Source: Haemonchus contortus (lineage: Eukaryota; Nematoda; Chromadorea; Rhabditida; Trichostrongylidae). From it: a stretch of 64,000 nucleotides of DNA. Location: positions 5,482,005-5,546,004 of the forward strand of contig LS997565.1 in the NCBI GenBank assembly GCA_000469685.2, read 5' to 3'. The notes beneath the pieces were generated by a model. That model was not told where the DNA came from. It saw nothing but the letters and a program-made list of their open reading frames with translations, and searched no databases. Positions 1-11,600 of the stretch are shown here, piece after piece. The stretch's first letter is position 1, and the number at the start of each line of letters is the position of its first letter. The translations under genes and the position numbers were made by a program.

Positions 1-166
1 GCGTCTTTCCTGTTACCCTGGGGGCCACTGGATATACCTCGAAGGAGAATGAAGACACCATTTTCATCGTGAACTGTGCCTTTAAATGGCAGTGACGGCA
101 GTACGTCTCGAACCAGTACGTTTCCTAGTTTAATTTTCACTGCGTCGGTATCGGTATCGGTATACT
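1..166 (-). CDS. Possible internal coding exon at the window edge (partial)
   Basis: The minus strand is open from a TTTCCCTAG acceptor-like site at about 167 to the window edge, about 55 codons. The reading includes KLGNVLVRDVLPSLPF and NGVFILLRGISSG, which look more like real protein than random translation. It starts in phase 0, the phase left by the last seen ENPP exon (ending 2667), so it could be the cytoplasmic tail of that gene. It could equally be an exon of a separate downstream gene. Three copies of a GATACC hexamer just after the acceptor make the junction uncertain. No family recognised. Confidence 0.3.
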
Positions 167-829
167 AGGGAAACAAGTAGGAACAAAAAAATTGTAAAGG
201 GGAGCTTGAAGTTGGTTTTAGTTCTACCCTCCGTTGGACCATTTCCTTTTCTTTGCTTCCGAGGCTCCTTTTCACATAGAACTCCTTATATGTCTTCACC
301 TGTCGCTGTAGAACTCTGTACATTTCCGCCGACGATCTCGTCACTGCTAATACAACACACTCAATTGCCACGAATCAACTATTAATGTGAGTGGAACGGC
401 GAACAAATTGGAATTCTTGATATTTTCATGTCAGTCCTCAACCACTGTTAACGACAAAGTTCATGGTAAAAATAGCTGGTGGAACTTTCCTCTAGATGAA
501 CCTGTGGCCTGCAAGGACAGCACGTGGAACACTGCTGGGTCGAAGATTGATTTCGAAAAGGCATTATAAGGCTGCGAAACCGGCTTGACCTACGTACACG
601 CCCAAAAGTGGCGGTGTTATGGCGGCTTATTATTCACCAGTTTGGCTATGCACGCTAACGCGCGCAGTATATGTCGACGGCCACTTATCCACGATGGAGT
701 CATTTAGCGGAATGTTGGATAATCAGTATAAGACAGTTCTCTCTAGATTCGGACGCTGAATTGCTGAGAGCATCACGATCGATATATTTGAGCAGAGTTA
801 TTAGTGGTTGATCATAGCTCCGTCCACCT

Positions 830-1560
830 TAGTGCAAATCCTTCCCACAATAAACTTGACCACCCTTCTTTTGACTGCTCCAAACCATTTTTTCCGCATC
901 CCAGAAAGTTTTTGAAAAGATGAGTTTTTGGTCCTAGCCCCGCTTCCATGTGCCAGCTCCGCCTCCTTCGAGGACTTAACTACACTTGTTCCAATTCCTC
1001 CTACCACTTTTTTCCCCCGTTCTGGAACGTTTCTGAATAGAGTTATAAATTTTGATCTAAGGCCCGCCCGCTTTGGTGCCAGCCCCGCCCACTTCGAAGA
1101 TTCGGCCACACTTGTTCCATTACCTCTAATCACTTTTTTCCCGCATTCTAGAACGTTTCTGAATAGAGTTATGAATTTTAATCTAAGCCCCGCCCACTTT
1201 GGTGTCAACCCCGCCCACTGTCGGGATTTGACCACATTTATTCTTTCACACCTTGACACATTTTTGCCGCATCCCAGAACGTTTCTGAATAGAGTTATAA
1301 ATTTTTGATCTAAGCCCCGCCCACTTTGGTGTTAACCCCGCCCACTGTCGGGATTTGACCACATTTATTCTTTTACACCTTGACACCTTTTTGCCGCATC
1401 CCAGAACGTTTCTGAATAGAGTTATAAATTTTTGATCTAAGCCCCGCCCACTTTGGTGTCAATCCCGCCCACTGTCGGGATTTGACCACATTTATTCTTT
1501 CACACCTTGACACCTTTTTGCCGCATCCCAGAACGTTTCCGAACGAAGTTACACTCATTT
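830..1560. repeat. Minisatellite, about 127-bp unit, six copies
   Basis: The segment GAACGTTTCTGAATAGAG recurs near 1023, 1149, 1275 and 1402, with diverged copies near 902 and 1529, giving a period of 126-127 bp. Units contain GCCCCGCCCACTTTGG and GTCGGGATTTGACCAC. The longest reading frames here are by-products of the repetition. Central units are nearly identical and edge units diverged, as expected for array turnover. Confidence 0.9.
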
Positions 1561-1574
1561 TTGAAAAGTAGCTT

Positions 1575-2060
1575 TCACCTCAACGCACGCCCCGCCCCTC
1601 GTAGGCGGGGCTTCGCTATACTTATGCGTGCTCAGCACGCATAAGGCCCTGCTCACTCTTTTTATTTTTTTTCCTGGCCTCGACGCCTTCGTTAAATCGA
1701 GTTATGAATCTATGTGGGAAGGACCGCCCACTGCGGGAACGCTCCACCCACCGCCGGCAAGTTTCCTTTATTTTGATTGTTGACCCATCCCTCACCTTTG
1801 CACATTTTTTTCTGGTGTCTGGAATGTTATGAGACCGAATTAGAAGAATTCGCCCATGACCCCGCCCAATTCCGGCGCATGCCCCGCCCCTTGGGGGCGG
1901 GGCTCCGCTAGGCTCACGTATGCTCTGTTGCACCTACCCTATGCTCAACCCATTCCAAACTTGACCCGACTTCTCCATGTGCTTCTTCTCGTTATATCGA
2001 ATTTCCGTACAAACAAACAAACAAACAGACAGACAGACAGACAGAGCGCTTTATACATAG
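1575..2060. repeat. GC-rich interspersed repeat with (ACAA/ACAG)n tail
   Basis: Two GC-rich palindromic blocks built around GCCCCGCCCC...GGGGCGGGGC occur near 1587-1612 and 1880-1908. A second palindrome, GCGTGCTCAGCACGC, is near 1625. The segment ends in a simple repeat of ACAA then ACAG at about 2010-2044. No coding content is seen. It follows the 127-bp minisatellite directly and may be part of the same repeat unit. Confidence 0.6.
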
Positions 2061-2666
2061 TAAGGATAATGAAGCGTGGGGACGTGGACTAATACTACGC
2101 TTATGTTAGAAATATCCACGCAGTTACAGTCGGCGACGTATACATACGGAACTGCAATGCAACTTCTCTTTTTTTTCTTGAAGGAAACAGGCTTTTTATT
2201 TACGAACTCTGCAGTCAGCACTATCAATGCGCTCAGTGTGAAGCAATTATTCTTTTTCCAGCCTACAGTTGCCAGTTCGTTACGCTATTGCACCAACTGT
2301 CATCCCGTTCAGAAATCCCGTCTTTCTGTCGTTAGTTCTTACAGCCTTCTTTTTTTTTACCACTTTTTTGAAACCTCATATTTTGTAGAATCTACAGATT
2401 ATCTTGCTTTTTTGGTCACGTGGCACTATCCTGCACCATATTTGCCATCATTTCCCTTAAACTAGATACCCCGGAATTATAAACCATCAATGTCTTTATC
2501 CCACCACCCTTATCCGTTCCGCTCAAATTCGAGTTCTATAGGTTTAGATCGAAGTACGTCTTGAACTTCCAGTATATTTATTGTTCGATATTCAAATTCT
2601 ATTCATTTATTAATCCAAAATGTATTTAATTACTATTTTGTAATTACTTGTTCATCAGAAACTTAC

Positions 2667-5600
2667 CGCATCAGCAGGACGAAGTGCCGCCATAACAATG
2701 ATGCATACTAAACCGATCACGATAATCCCTAGTATAGAAAATACTATAAAGCGCGTGTAGTTTTGGTTCTAAATACATAAATACACAACACAATAGCCAT
2801 AACGCTTTGCGAAAACATGCAAAAACATTCTGTGGAGTCGACCTTGCGAAACGTACGTTTTTCCTCTTTTCTCTTCCAAAATTTTCGATAAACTTTTACT
2901 ACTTTTTAGAGTAAGGTTCCTCATTCACGGACCTAATGGCACAGCAGTCATATGCACACATACAGACCTTTTCACTGAATTTTTCATCCTTTTGTTCTTA
3001 CTCGGTCAATAAATGAACACGATGCTCACTATCGCGGTGTATCAGAAACTGATTCTGATTGCATAGTGAGCACGATAGTTCACGATTGCACCGTGATAGT
3101 TGGGATTGGTTAGGCACTGTTACATTGGCTTTGTAGCGTTTCTGCAGTTCAAGTAGTGACCAAATACACGATTAAGACAGAGTATCATCAATAGATATTG
3201 TTTTGTTGTAGGGAATGCAAGAACTTCAGTTCGAGTCTCGTTAGTGTGATCCTTATGGTGAGAAAGTTGCCTTGTTTTGCCCTAGTCCCTTGTGTGTGCC
3301 GAAGCTTTATCGCCTGATGAGAAAGAGCGTGAGGTACTGTAAAAAACTATCTATGTTTCATAATAAACTCGTAGAACAAGAAGAAGGAAGCTTGAGTCTG
3401 ATAGTGAGTCTTGGCATTGGTTCGGGAGTAAGGCTTTTTTCGGATTCTACGATTTCTACTCCTTTTGTTTTTGCGATGCGGTAAGTTCCTAGTAGTTTCT
3501 GCCACAACCACGAATTCGGACCTTACTATTAACCCTTGAAACATCCAATCACTCAAAGTAATAATGCCGAAGCAATCTGCCAAACTAGACAGCCAAAATT
3601 GACTTAAAGTTAGGATGGATAGAAATTCCCAGTATCGAAAAAAGTTGAATGCTCTATTCTATGCATTACAATTCCTTGAATGTACACTACAATTTCTACC
3701 TATAGCTCTTTCACAAGTAAGTACAAAATACACCAAACATCCCTTGCTAAGCTTTCTGTCTAAGGAACTCACCATATCGGGAAGCCTGTGGGCACCTTCG
3801 TAATATCCAATACTATCGAGTGAACCATTGTTTGGAGCAGGAAAAACACCCAGCAAAGAGCACATAAAAGGGTACAAGTCGATCATGCGGACTGCCTGTT
3901 CCGACTGAAACTACGATGCATCATTCTGACAGCTTCGTTTTGTTGTAAGAATATTCTCGACAAATGCTCCAGTTTTCAGAATTGCCAATTTTTCGAATGG
4001 TCTAAATTGGAATACGGGTGAACACCCAACCATTCGTTAGGAAAAACTGTTGGTACATGTTAACAATAAAGCTCACGAAAAGCATCGCCCACATCAGAAC
4101 CCGGCGAACGTGGGCAGGTACCCATGTTAAAAACATATATAAGTATGCTTATCCCCTTGAACCTGAGGGAGCCTCTAATACAGCGTTGGGAGAGATCGAT
4201 CGGGAGAGGATTCTAGAATCTGAGGGCAAGCTGGCCTCAAAAAACGGCCGAAAAGCTCCATATCGGGGCTCACTGAACGAAATAGAATGAACGGGCTGAA
4301 AGACTATACGAGTTCGACCTACACCATTCATAATGATTCGTGGATGATTTCATTCAAGTTTTTCGCCTGAAGCCTCCCTACTTCAGAGTTTTCACTCAAG
4401 AGACTATTTCCTCTGCACTAAATTCTGTATTCCAGTGGGTGAAGAGAGCTGCATAATTCAGGATACGAAGTGCATGACAGTTCGTCATTTGGAAACATTT
4501 CCCTCCGCTTCCTTGCGTGTTTATGTGAAGATTCATAATCGATAAGGGAACATCTGTAGGAAATATAACCGACACGCCAAACATCTTTCTGATAGTGCTA
4601 GGGAAATAAAGATTCTACATACTGCCTGGAGGGCTTTTCAAGGAAGACTCGAGCTTATGGGCCGGCCTCGGATCGCTCGAGCTACAGGCAATCATCGACG
4701 TACGCCCAAACTTGCGAATCTATGCAGAGAAGCAATAAAGGAGGAAGATCTGGAAGAGAGGAGAGTAGCAGTTACGGTTGCCGCCGTCGGAAAGAGCATT
4801 CGCAAAGCATCGGAGCTTCCCAAATGACAAGACTGAGGTAGCTCCCCTCAGTCGTCCTGACGGAGCTACTGCTCTTCCATCTCGGTGGGGAGTGGAAAAA
4901 GTCACCCACAATTGCTATTCGGATCACAACCATGTCTACGTGCCAACCTATCACCTTAGGCAGGATGGATATGTTGCTCGCGCAGTTCTTCCTTCCGATA
5001 TTCGACATGCCATCTTGTGTGCCGTGCGAGCAAGCAGGGTTCCTTAAGAGTGCTAAGCACAGTTGATTACATACACACTGTCGCAAGACTCACTGAAGTA
5101 TCGCGAGAGTACAGGATGCCGCTATGTCTTATATCCATCGATTCGTGGAGAGTCCTTGAAGCATTCGAGGCAGTAGCGGTGGTTGAAACCCTGGCTAACT
5201 AGAGTGTTTCTACTGAATGCTTCGTGAGCTCTACAAGAACTTCACCTACAAGGACCTCATCACTCTACTGAGAAGCCATTGTCAACGTATACAGAGGTAT
5301 ACTATTTCGACTGACGCTGCTTTCAACTGCCGCTCTCAAGAACATCATGCGTTATTTTGAATGGAAAGACTCGACAGTGAAAGTCGACGTCCTCTACTTA
5401 CATCATCTCGCTTTGTAAGAATTGATCGGCCTAAGACTGAATTCAACGAAAACAATGTTTATTATAAACGGATCGGTACCTAATGCCCCCTTAACGCTGG
5501 ACCGAACGAATATTTCTGGATGCTCCAGCTACGTGTAAAAGATAGAGGATCAACTGATCAAGGACCTAGCTCCGCAGCTAAGCGGAAGGGAATGCGCGGT

Positions 5601-8600
5601 GTGTTAAGTATTTAAGAACATCCACGGAACAGTGAAGAAAAAAGAGCATCCGGCTCTGCGCTGACCTTTTCGGCACTGCGGTCTTTTTTGCCTAAACATA
5701 TCCAAAAATAACACGCTTTGGAAAGGACGAATTTCCCGACAAATGCAGGTGCAGATGCAAATCCGTAGACCCAAGCTCGGTTCCAGGGCGAAGATCTTGG
5801 ATACCGTGCTACGCATATGTCGAGAAATAAAAGATGATGGGTCGGAAGCGTATTGCTTTCTGTGATGGCCATTGAACCAAAGCGTACTGATTGGGTTCTC
5901 TGAGGATCTAATGAACGTCAAGACGCCGAGAACGAAATGGTAATATCCCTTCATGAAACTTGTAAGCGAGAACAATGCTGGTTCTTTTGCCCCTCGAGAA
6001 CAATCCACTGAAATATCCTGCCCCGCCAGAAGGATGAATGGGAATATAGTTGAAGTGCGCTCGACAAAATTGTTTCCTAAAGGACGATAGGTGAAACAGA
6101 TGAAGTTTGGACTTCGACGAATTTGTGCCTTATCATGCGCAAGCTCCATAAACCGATTTATGTCCGTCCACCAGTTCTTCCTATCATTTGGAAATCGGTT
6201 CGAGGCTCGTTCTACTAAATCGTATAGCTGAACTTGATTTTGAATATTATGGATAACGCAAATTTGCGTTTGGGCGCTATCGGAATCTTAAGTGGAAAAA
6301 GTTTGCATGGCTTATTCCACCACTGCTTTCCTTGCCGCTCGATACTTTTTTCGTAGCTCTCTTCTTCTTACTGGTAACGTAAGGATCAACTGCATTAGCA
6401 CATTTCACTGAGAATTCAAAGATCCGATTCGATCAATTGCTCAACAAGCAAAGAAGTAGCTCTTCAGCGTTAATGGATCGATATGTCTTGAACAAGATTT
6501 GATTCCCAAATTGGGTATTAGCGGTACTTGAAAGCTGATTCGTGACTTAGAGGAACTGACAGTGGAACGAGAAGTTGGTTCACTAGATTACCACGCTTTG
6601 CAAATGAAATTCACGTCCACGGCAATCTCCTTATAGCAGTGCCAACTATTACTGACACTTTCTACAAAGCGTTCAATCCGTGCTTATAAATACCAACAGC
6701 GATGACTAGATTATGGTGTTTATCTGATGCGCATGAGAAACTGGTGTCCTGAAACTCAAGCCTGCGTCGAGTTGTACGTTTTCTTCAGATGCGTGAGTCA
6801 TCGCAATATCAATGAAGCACACTGGAAAGGTCAAAAAGTACGGAGGCGCACCATACATCGCTGTTAGACCGAGATTCTTTTTTTTTCAATCTATTGAGTA
6901 TTTTGCTCCTCTGGTTTCTTTTTGTCTTATGCAATGTGGACGGTCATTCTGTGACTGCTACGTCACACTGGAAAGTCAGAAGTCTGCGGATCATTTCAGA
7001 ACAGTACAAATATATGACCTACTTCAGCCTATCTTGAACAAATGTGAAGCACTTATCACACACACCGTCTTTGGAGAGGGACAACACCCTCTCTGAAGAC
7101 GATATCTGTATGTGTGAAAATAGTGATTCTATATAGGCGAGGAATGTCAGCTAACTTTGCTGGAGCAATCATATCGATTGTAGCATTGCGTTTACTGCAC
7201 TCAAATTCGCGGGAAAAAGGAGTCTGAAGTAATTCGAAATTTAATCAATTTGTTGGACTTTCCCCACACTGACAAATCATGGTCTGTCATCCTCTCCGCT
7301 TTTCTGTAACAGAAAATAGTTGGACGAACTTGATAGACGTCGATAATTTTGGGGCCACCAATGATAAGCACCGCATGCATTTCAGATCTCTCTGGATCCT
7401 GGCCGTGCGTTGATTTGTTCAGCTTTTTAGCTCCATAATCGTATTTTCTTAACGAAGTAAATTTAGAAAAATTCATGAAATAGTGAGAAATTTTTTAGGT
7501 GACCCGTCAGCAGTAGTGTAAAATCATACTTGTTTAGCTTTTCTTTGGTACAATAGAAATCGACTTCATATCCGACTCCAGCTTCGAGAATTACTTCACC
7601 AATTCTTGACACCCTTCCTTTGTAGAAATGTTTGTCCGGAAAGTCCTTAATTCACATGTTTCAGTGGAAAAGCTTGTTTCGGCACTTTGGAACATTCTTA
7701 GTGTGAACAAATGAAGTTGATGTTTTTCTGCGATCTTTCCAGGTGAGAGGGGGAAGGAGGGGGGGGGGGGGGAGTCAGCAGAAACAAGCCAGATTGATCG
7801 TCGGAAAAGAGCCCTCCGTACGGGTGTGGGTACATTCACGCAATCCTGGATGAAAGCCGCAAAATGCTCGGCAAAATTCGTAGTGATTTGCACGACTCTG
7901 GTGCCTATCATTTGAGCACAGGTTATATGTAGATTGGATAAATAGAGCCAATTGGTGCTACTTATCTACCTCACTTCAAATTCATGCCCCAATGATAGGC
8001 GCCAGAGTCGTTAACATCATCACGAATTTCGCCACTCAGGGACATACAGATTCTTAAATTCTTAAATGACCAAGGAGGGGTAGTCTACTTACCATGGAAA
8101 TTTAATGGAGACCCATATTAATCGACAGAGTTTTGAACGCTGCTAACGAATATGGAAATCGAAGCTGGAGAATGGCTCTCCCAAAAGAAATAATGAGGGC
8201 TCGGAGTTCGCTTACCAGCAGTGCAGTTAAAAGTGGGAACTAGTCGCTTTGATATCGAACGTCGACATGGTGTACTGGTAGTGGTCTCGCTTCACAAGTG
8301 AAAAATGCGGGTTTGCTCCCCGACACCGTCGACGGTTTTGTATTGTTTTCTTGGAGGCTCTCAAACAATTCCTGGCATTTTCAAGTAAACGCCTTACTTC
8401 TGCTTTCATTTGCACTCGTCGGAACAATGGTTTGACACATTAATTGTATGACTCTGTTTCACCTCGAATTCAAGAAACATTCGAAATAATTTTGCTAGAG
8501 ATGTATGCATAAGGTACCTGTGAGGAACTCAACATAGATGAAAAAACCTGAAAAAAAAGTGTATGAAGCAAAACGTTGTTCACAAGCTGCACACCCTATA

Positions 8601-11600
8601 CATGCTGCTTCTCTACAACCGGAGACAAAACAAGATTGAACGACTCTCAAGATTGAACAAATACTACACGAGTGGCACCGGAGCTCGGAATTCCACCTAC
8701 ATGCCCTGCTTGAACCAAGTGCGTTTTAAAAATTGAAAAAAACTCCAAAGCCCCAAATGCAATGGTCAGAGGGGGCACAACACACATTATGACACCACCA
8801 AGCAAGCTGTGCCGGAGGATGTGTAGCGAGATTTATCACTGTATATGTGAAGCGGTGCGATTCACTTCTTGATGAGCACTTCATTACAGGGTGCAAAGTT
8901 TAAGTCCACTATAGACTTCCGATGATAAGTCAGTGATAATCATTGGAAGTCTCCTTTGCTCCTATGAAGAACGTTATGAAGAGGGTCAGGTCAAGACTAT
9001 GATGAATTCCGCGGACTTTGAAATGACACAGAGGATAACATATTTCGGTTTTTATATCAGCTATATCGAATGTTCTGTGCACCTCGCTTTTCAAAAATTC
9101 TAGAGTGCACTTTTTACGTTGATGAAAATCCAGGCTACTGTGTCACTTCTGGCAAGTATTTGTCTCAACTTGGCACATACATATGCCTGTTTTGTTTCGG
9201 TTTTTAGAAAGCATCATGTGTAACGGAAGTAGACTTTGAACAACGTTTGAGTGCCCACATTTCTTCAGTCCTTTCCATCAATGTTAAGTTCCTATAGGCA
9301 TCTCTGGCTCTTTACCATTGAATGTTTCTTGACTAGCAAAGTAAAAAAAACATAGTAATGCAATTACGTGCCACACCATTTTCCCTTGAACAGGGGCGAC
9401 AAGCGCCAATGAAAGCAGATGTGAGATGTACAATTAAACAAATGTCAGGAAAGGTTTTGAGAGCCTCCAAGGAAGCGAAAAAAAACAATGCAAAAATGTC
9501 GTGTTAGGGAGTAAACCCGCATCGGGCACCTATGAAGCGAGACCACTACCATTTCACCACGTCGACGTTTGATACTGCAGCGACGAGTTCGCATTTCCAA
9601 TTGACGCTACTGAGCAAATTTCGAGCCCTCATAACATTTTCAGGAAAACCATTTCGCAATTTAGTTTCCACATTCGTAAACAGATTTTAAAACGACTAGC
9701 CCCCAGTGGTAAGTCCTGGGAGGGAGCACTGGGTTAAGGTGTTTTCAGCTTTGCACGAGATAATCATATCAGCACCCCGTGCTTCTACACTCTTACGGCT
9801 TAGTTCGGAGATACATCCGTCTTGCTGAAACTGTATACGAACGCACAGGTGGCCTGTGCCTATCCTCCTCTTCGTCTACTAAACAATTTTAGCGGGTACG
9901 GGTGACCACTTAATACCGTGTAATTTCTTGTTATGCTCACACTGATATGAAGGGACACGTCTGTCCTTATCACTCGTCAAAACTAGGTCCCTTCACGCAC
10001 GGCGTGGCCCTCTGCGACGAGATGACGTATGTACCGCATTGCTGGCTGACACGCGGCGCGCGACGGCTGCGGAATGAGTTCCGACGGACGATAGGAACGA
10101 AGTGCATCCATCCATAGGAGCAGTTCCTTGCTTGAGGAGCTTAGGACTTATACACTCTTCAAAGATAGGAAGGTGTTCTAAAGCTTAAGAATGTCTGCAC
10201 CGACAAGGGTTCTTAAAGGCTTTCTCTAAACATTAATTTGGGGGACATCTGGTGTGCCTGGTCATCCACATTTGCGAAAGGGCTCATACAATGGCATAGC
10301 TATACGCACCCATCACGCTTGAACAAAATTAGTAGACGTCACTGTAAGGGTTTACCAATGGTCAATCTTGAGTACTTTTCTCACTGGCACTGAGTCCCAT
10401 CACGACCCACTGAGGTGGGTTCCCTCCGCTAACGACATTGCTCTGATAGCGAACAGTTGTGTAGAACACAAGGACAAGTGCCGGAAAATTCGACACTGGT
10501 GGTTGGGAATGGGCTCCGGCTGGATGTTGAAAAAGATTATGTTGACGTGTACGGTACCATTCGTAGATGGTATGGGGAATCATCAAAAGGTTGTAAGAAC
10601 TCCATACTTGCAAGTGATTTCTGCGGATAAAAATTTTGTCTCTCGTTTGGATCAATCCTGGTTTAGGACGTGTTCGGCATTTGACTACTGTTAGGAATCG
10701 TAGCTCCGTATTGAATGCGTATGTGACCCATGCAATGAAATGTTATGCTCGGCCAACGTGCAAGTCAGCGCATCAATTCTCCCAGACGACTATGGCACAT
10801 ATTAGCTGACCTCCGCGGATTGGAAGACCTGCTGGCCTGGTATCCATATGGAATTTTATCCTCGAATGAAACGTGGCTGGTGATGCGCCACTTGTCACTA
10901 CATCAGGTTCGCGCACTGGATACAAGGTGTTATCATGACGTGAGAAATGAAACAAGCAAAATTTTCGTTTCTTCTGATGCTTTCTCATCGGGTCTTCTGA
11001 TATATTTGTCTCTGATGGGTCCATTACCATTTCCACCTGCATCCAGGTACGTCAGCAACATGCAACTATCCTCAGCAATTTTAAGATGCTTAAAAACACT
11101 CACATTTCTCATGTAGACATTTATTTTCAAGTTGTTGTCGCGCACGGCTTCAGTTAAATTGTTGTACACTTCATGAGCGAGGGCTTCGTCAGCAGTGTAA
11201 ATCAAATTTAAGCCAAATTTTATACGCGTGGAGTCGACGTAATCCTTCACGCATAATATATTATTGATGCCGTTGATCTGCAATAAGCTAATCGCATCAG
11301 TGAGAGCCTTCTTGTTAAAATTTAGAACAAGGTCTTCAAATGAGTTCATGCACCAAGATGGAGTTGATTGGTAACCAAAACAGGAAACATCAGTGTGAGG
11401 GTAATAATAAGGAAAATACTTCCTGGTATAATCGACTGGTTTCGAGCTACGTCCATGAATTCGACTCCCATTCATAGTTCCGCAGGTGTTTGACTGGCCC
11501 ATACGTTGCATTCCAGAAACCGAGGACGATTTACAGCCTACTGCTAGTATCCTCTTACCATTAGAGAATCCTGGTGACTAGAAGGGATTGAACGCTCGAT

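Noticed and set aside
801..1308. Overlapping long frames of 152 and 126 codons on both strands
   Set aside because: They run through the 127-bp tandem repeat; the apparent protein repeats come from the DNA repeat, and no domain is present.
5604..6149. 181-codon minus-strand frame
   Set aside because: It is the antisense shadow of the decayed RTE copy, whose plus-strand translation matches the RT C-terminal region in pieces.
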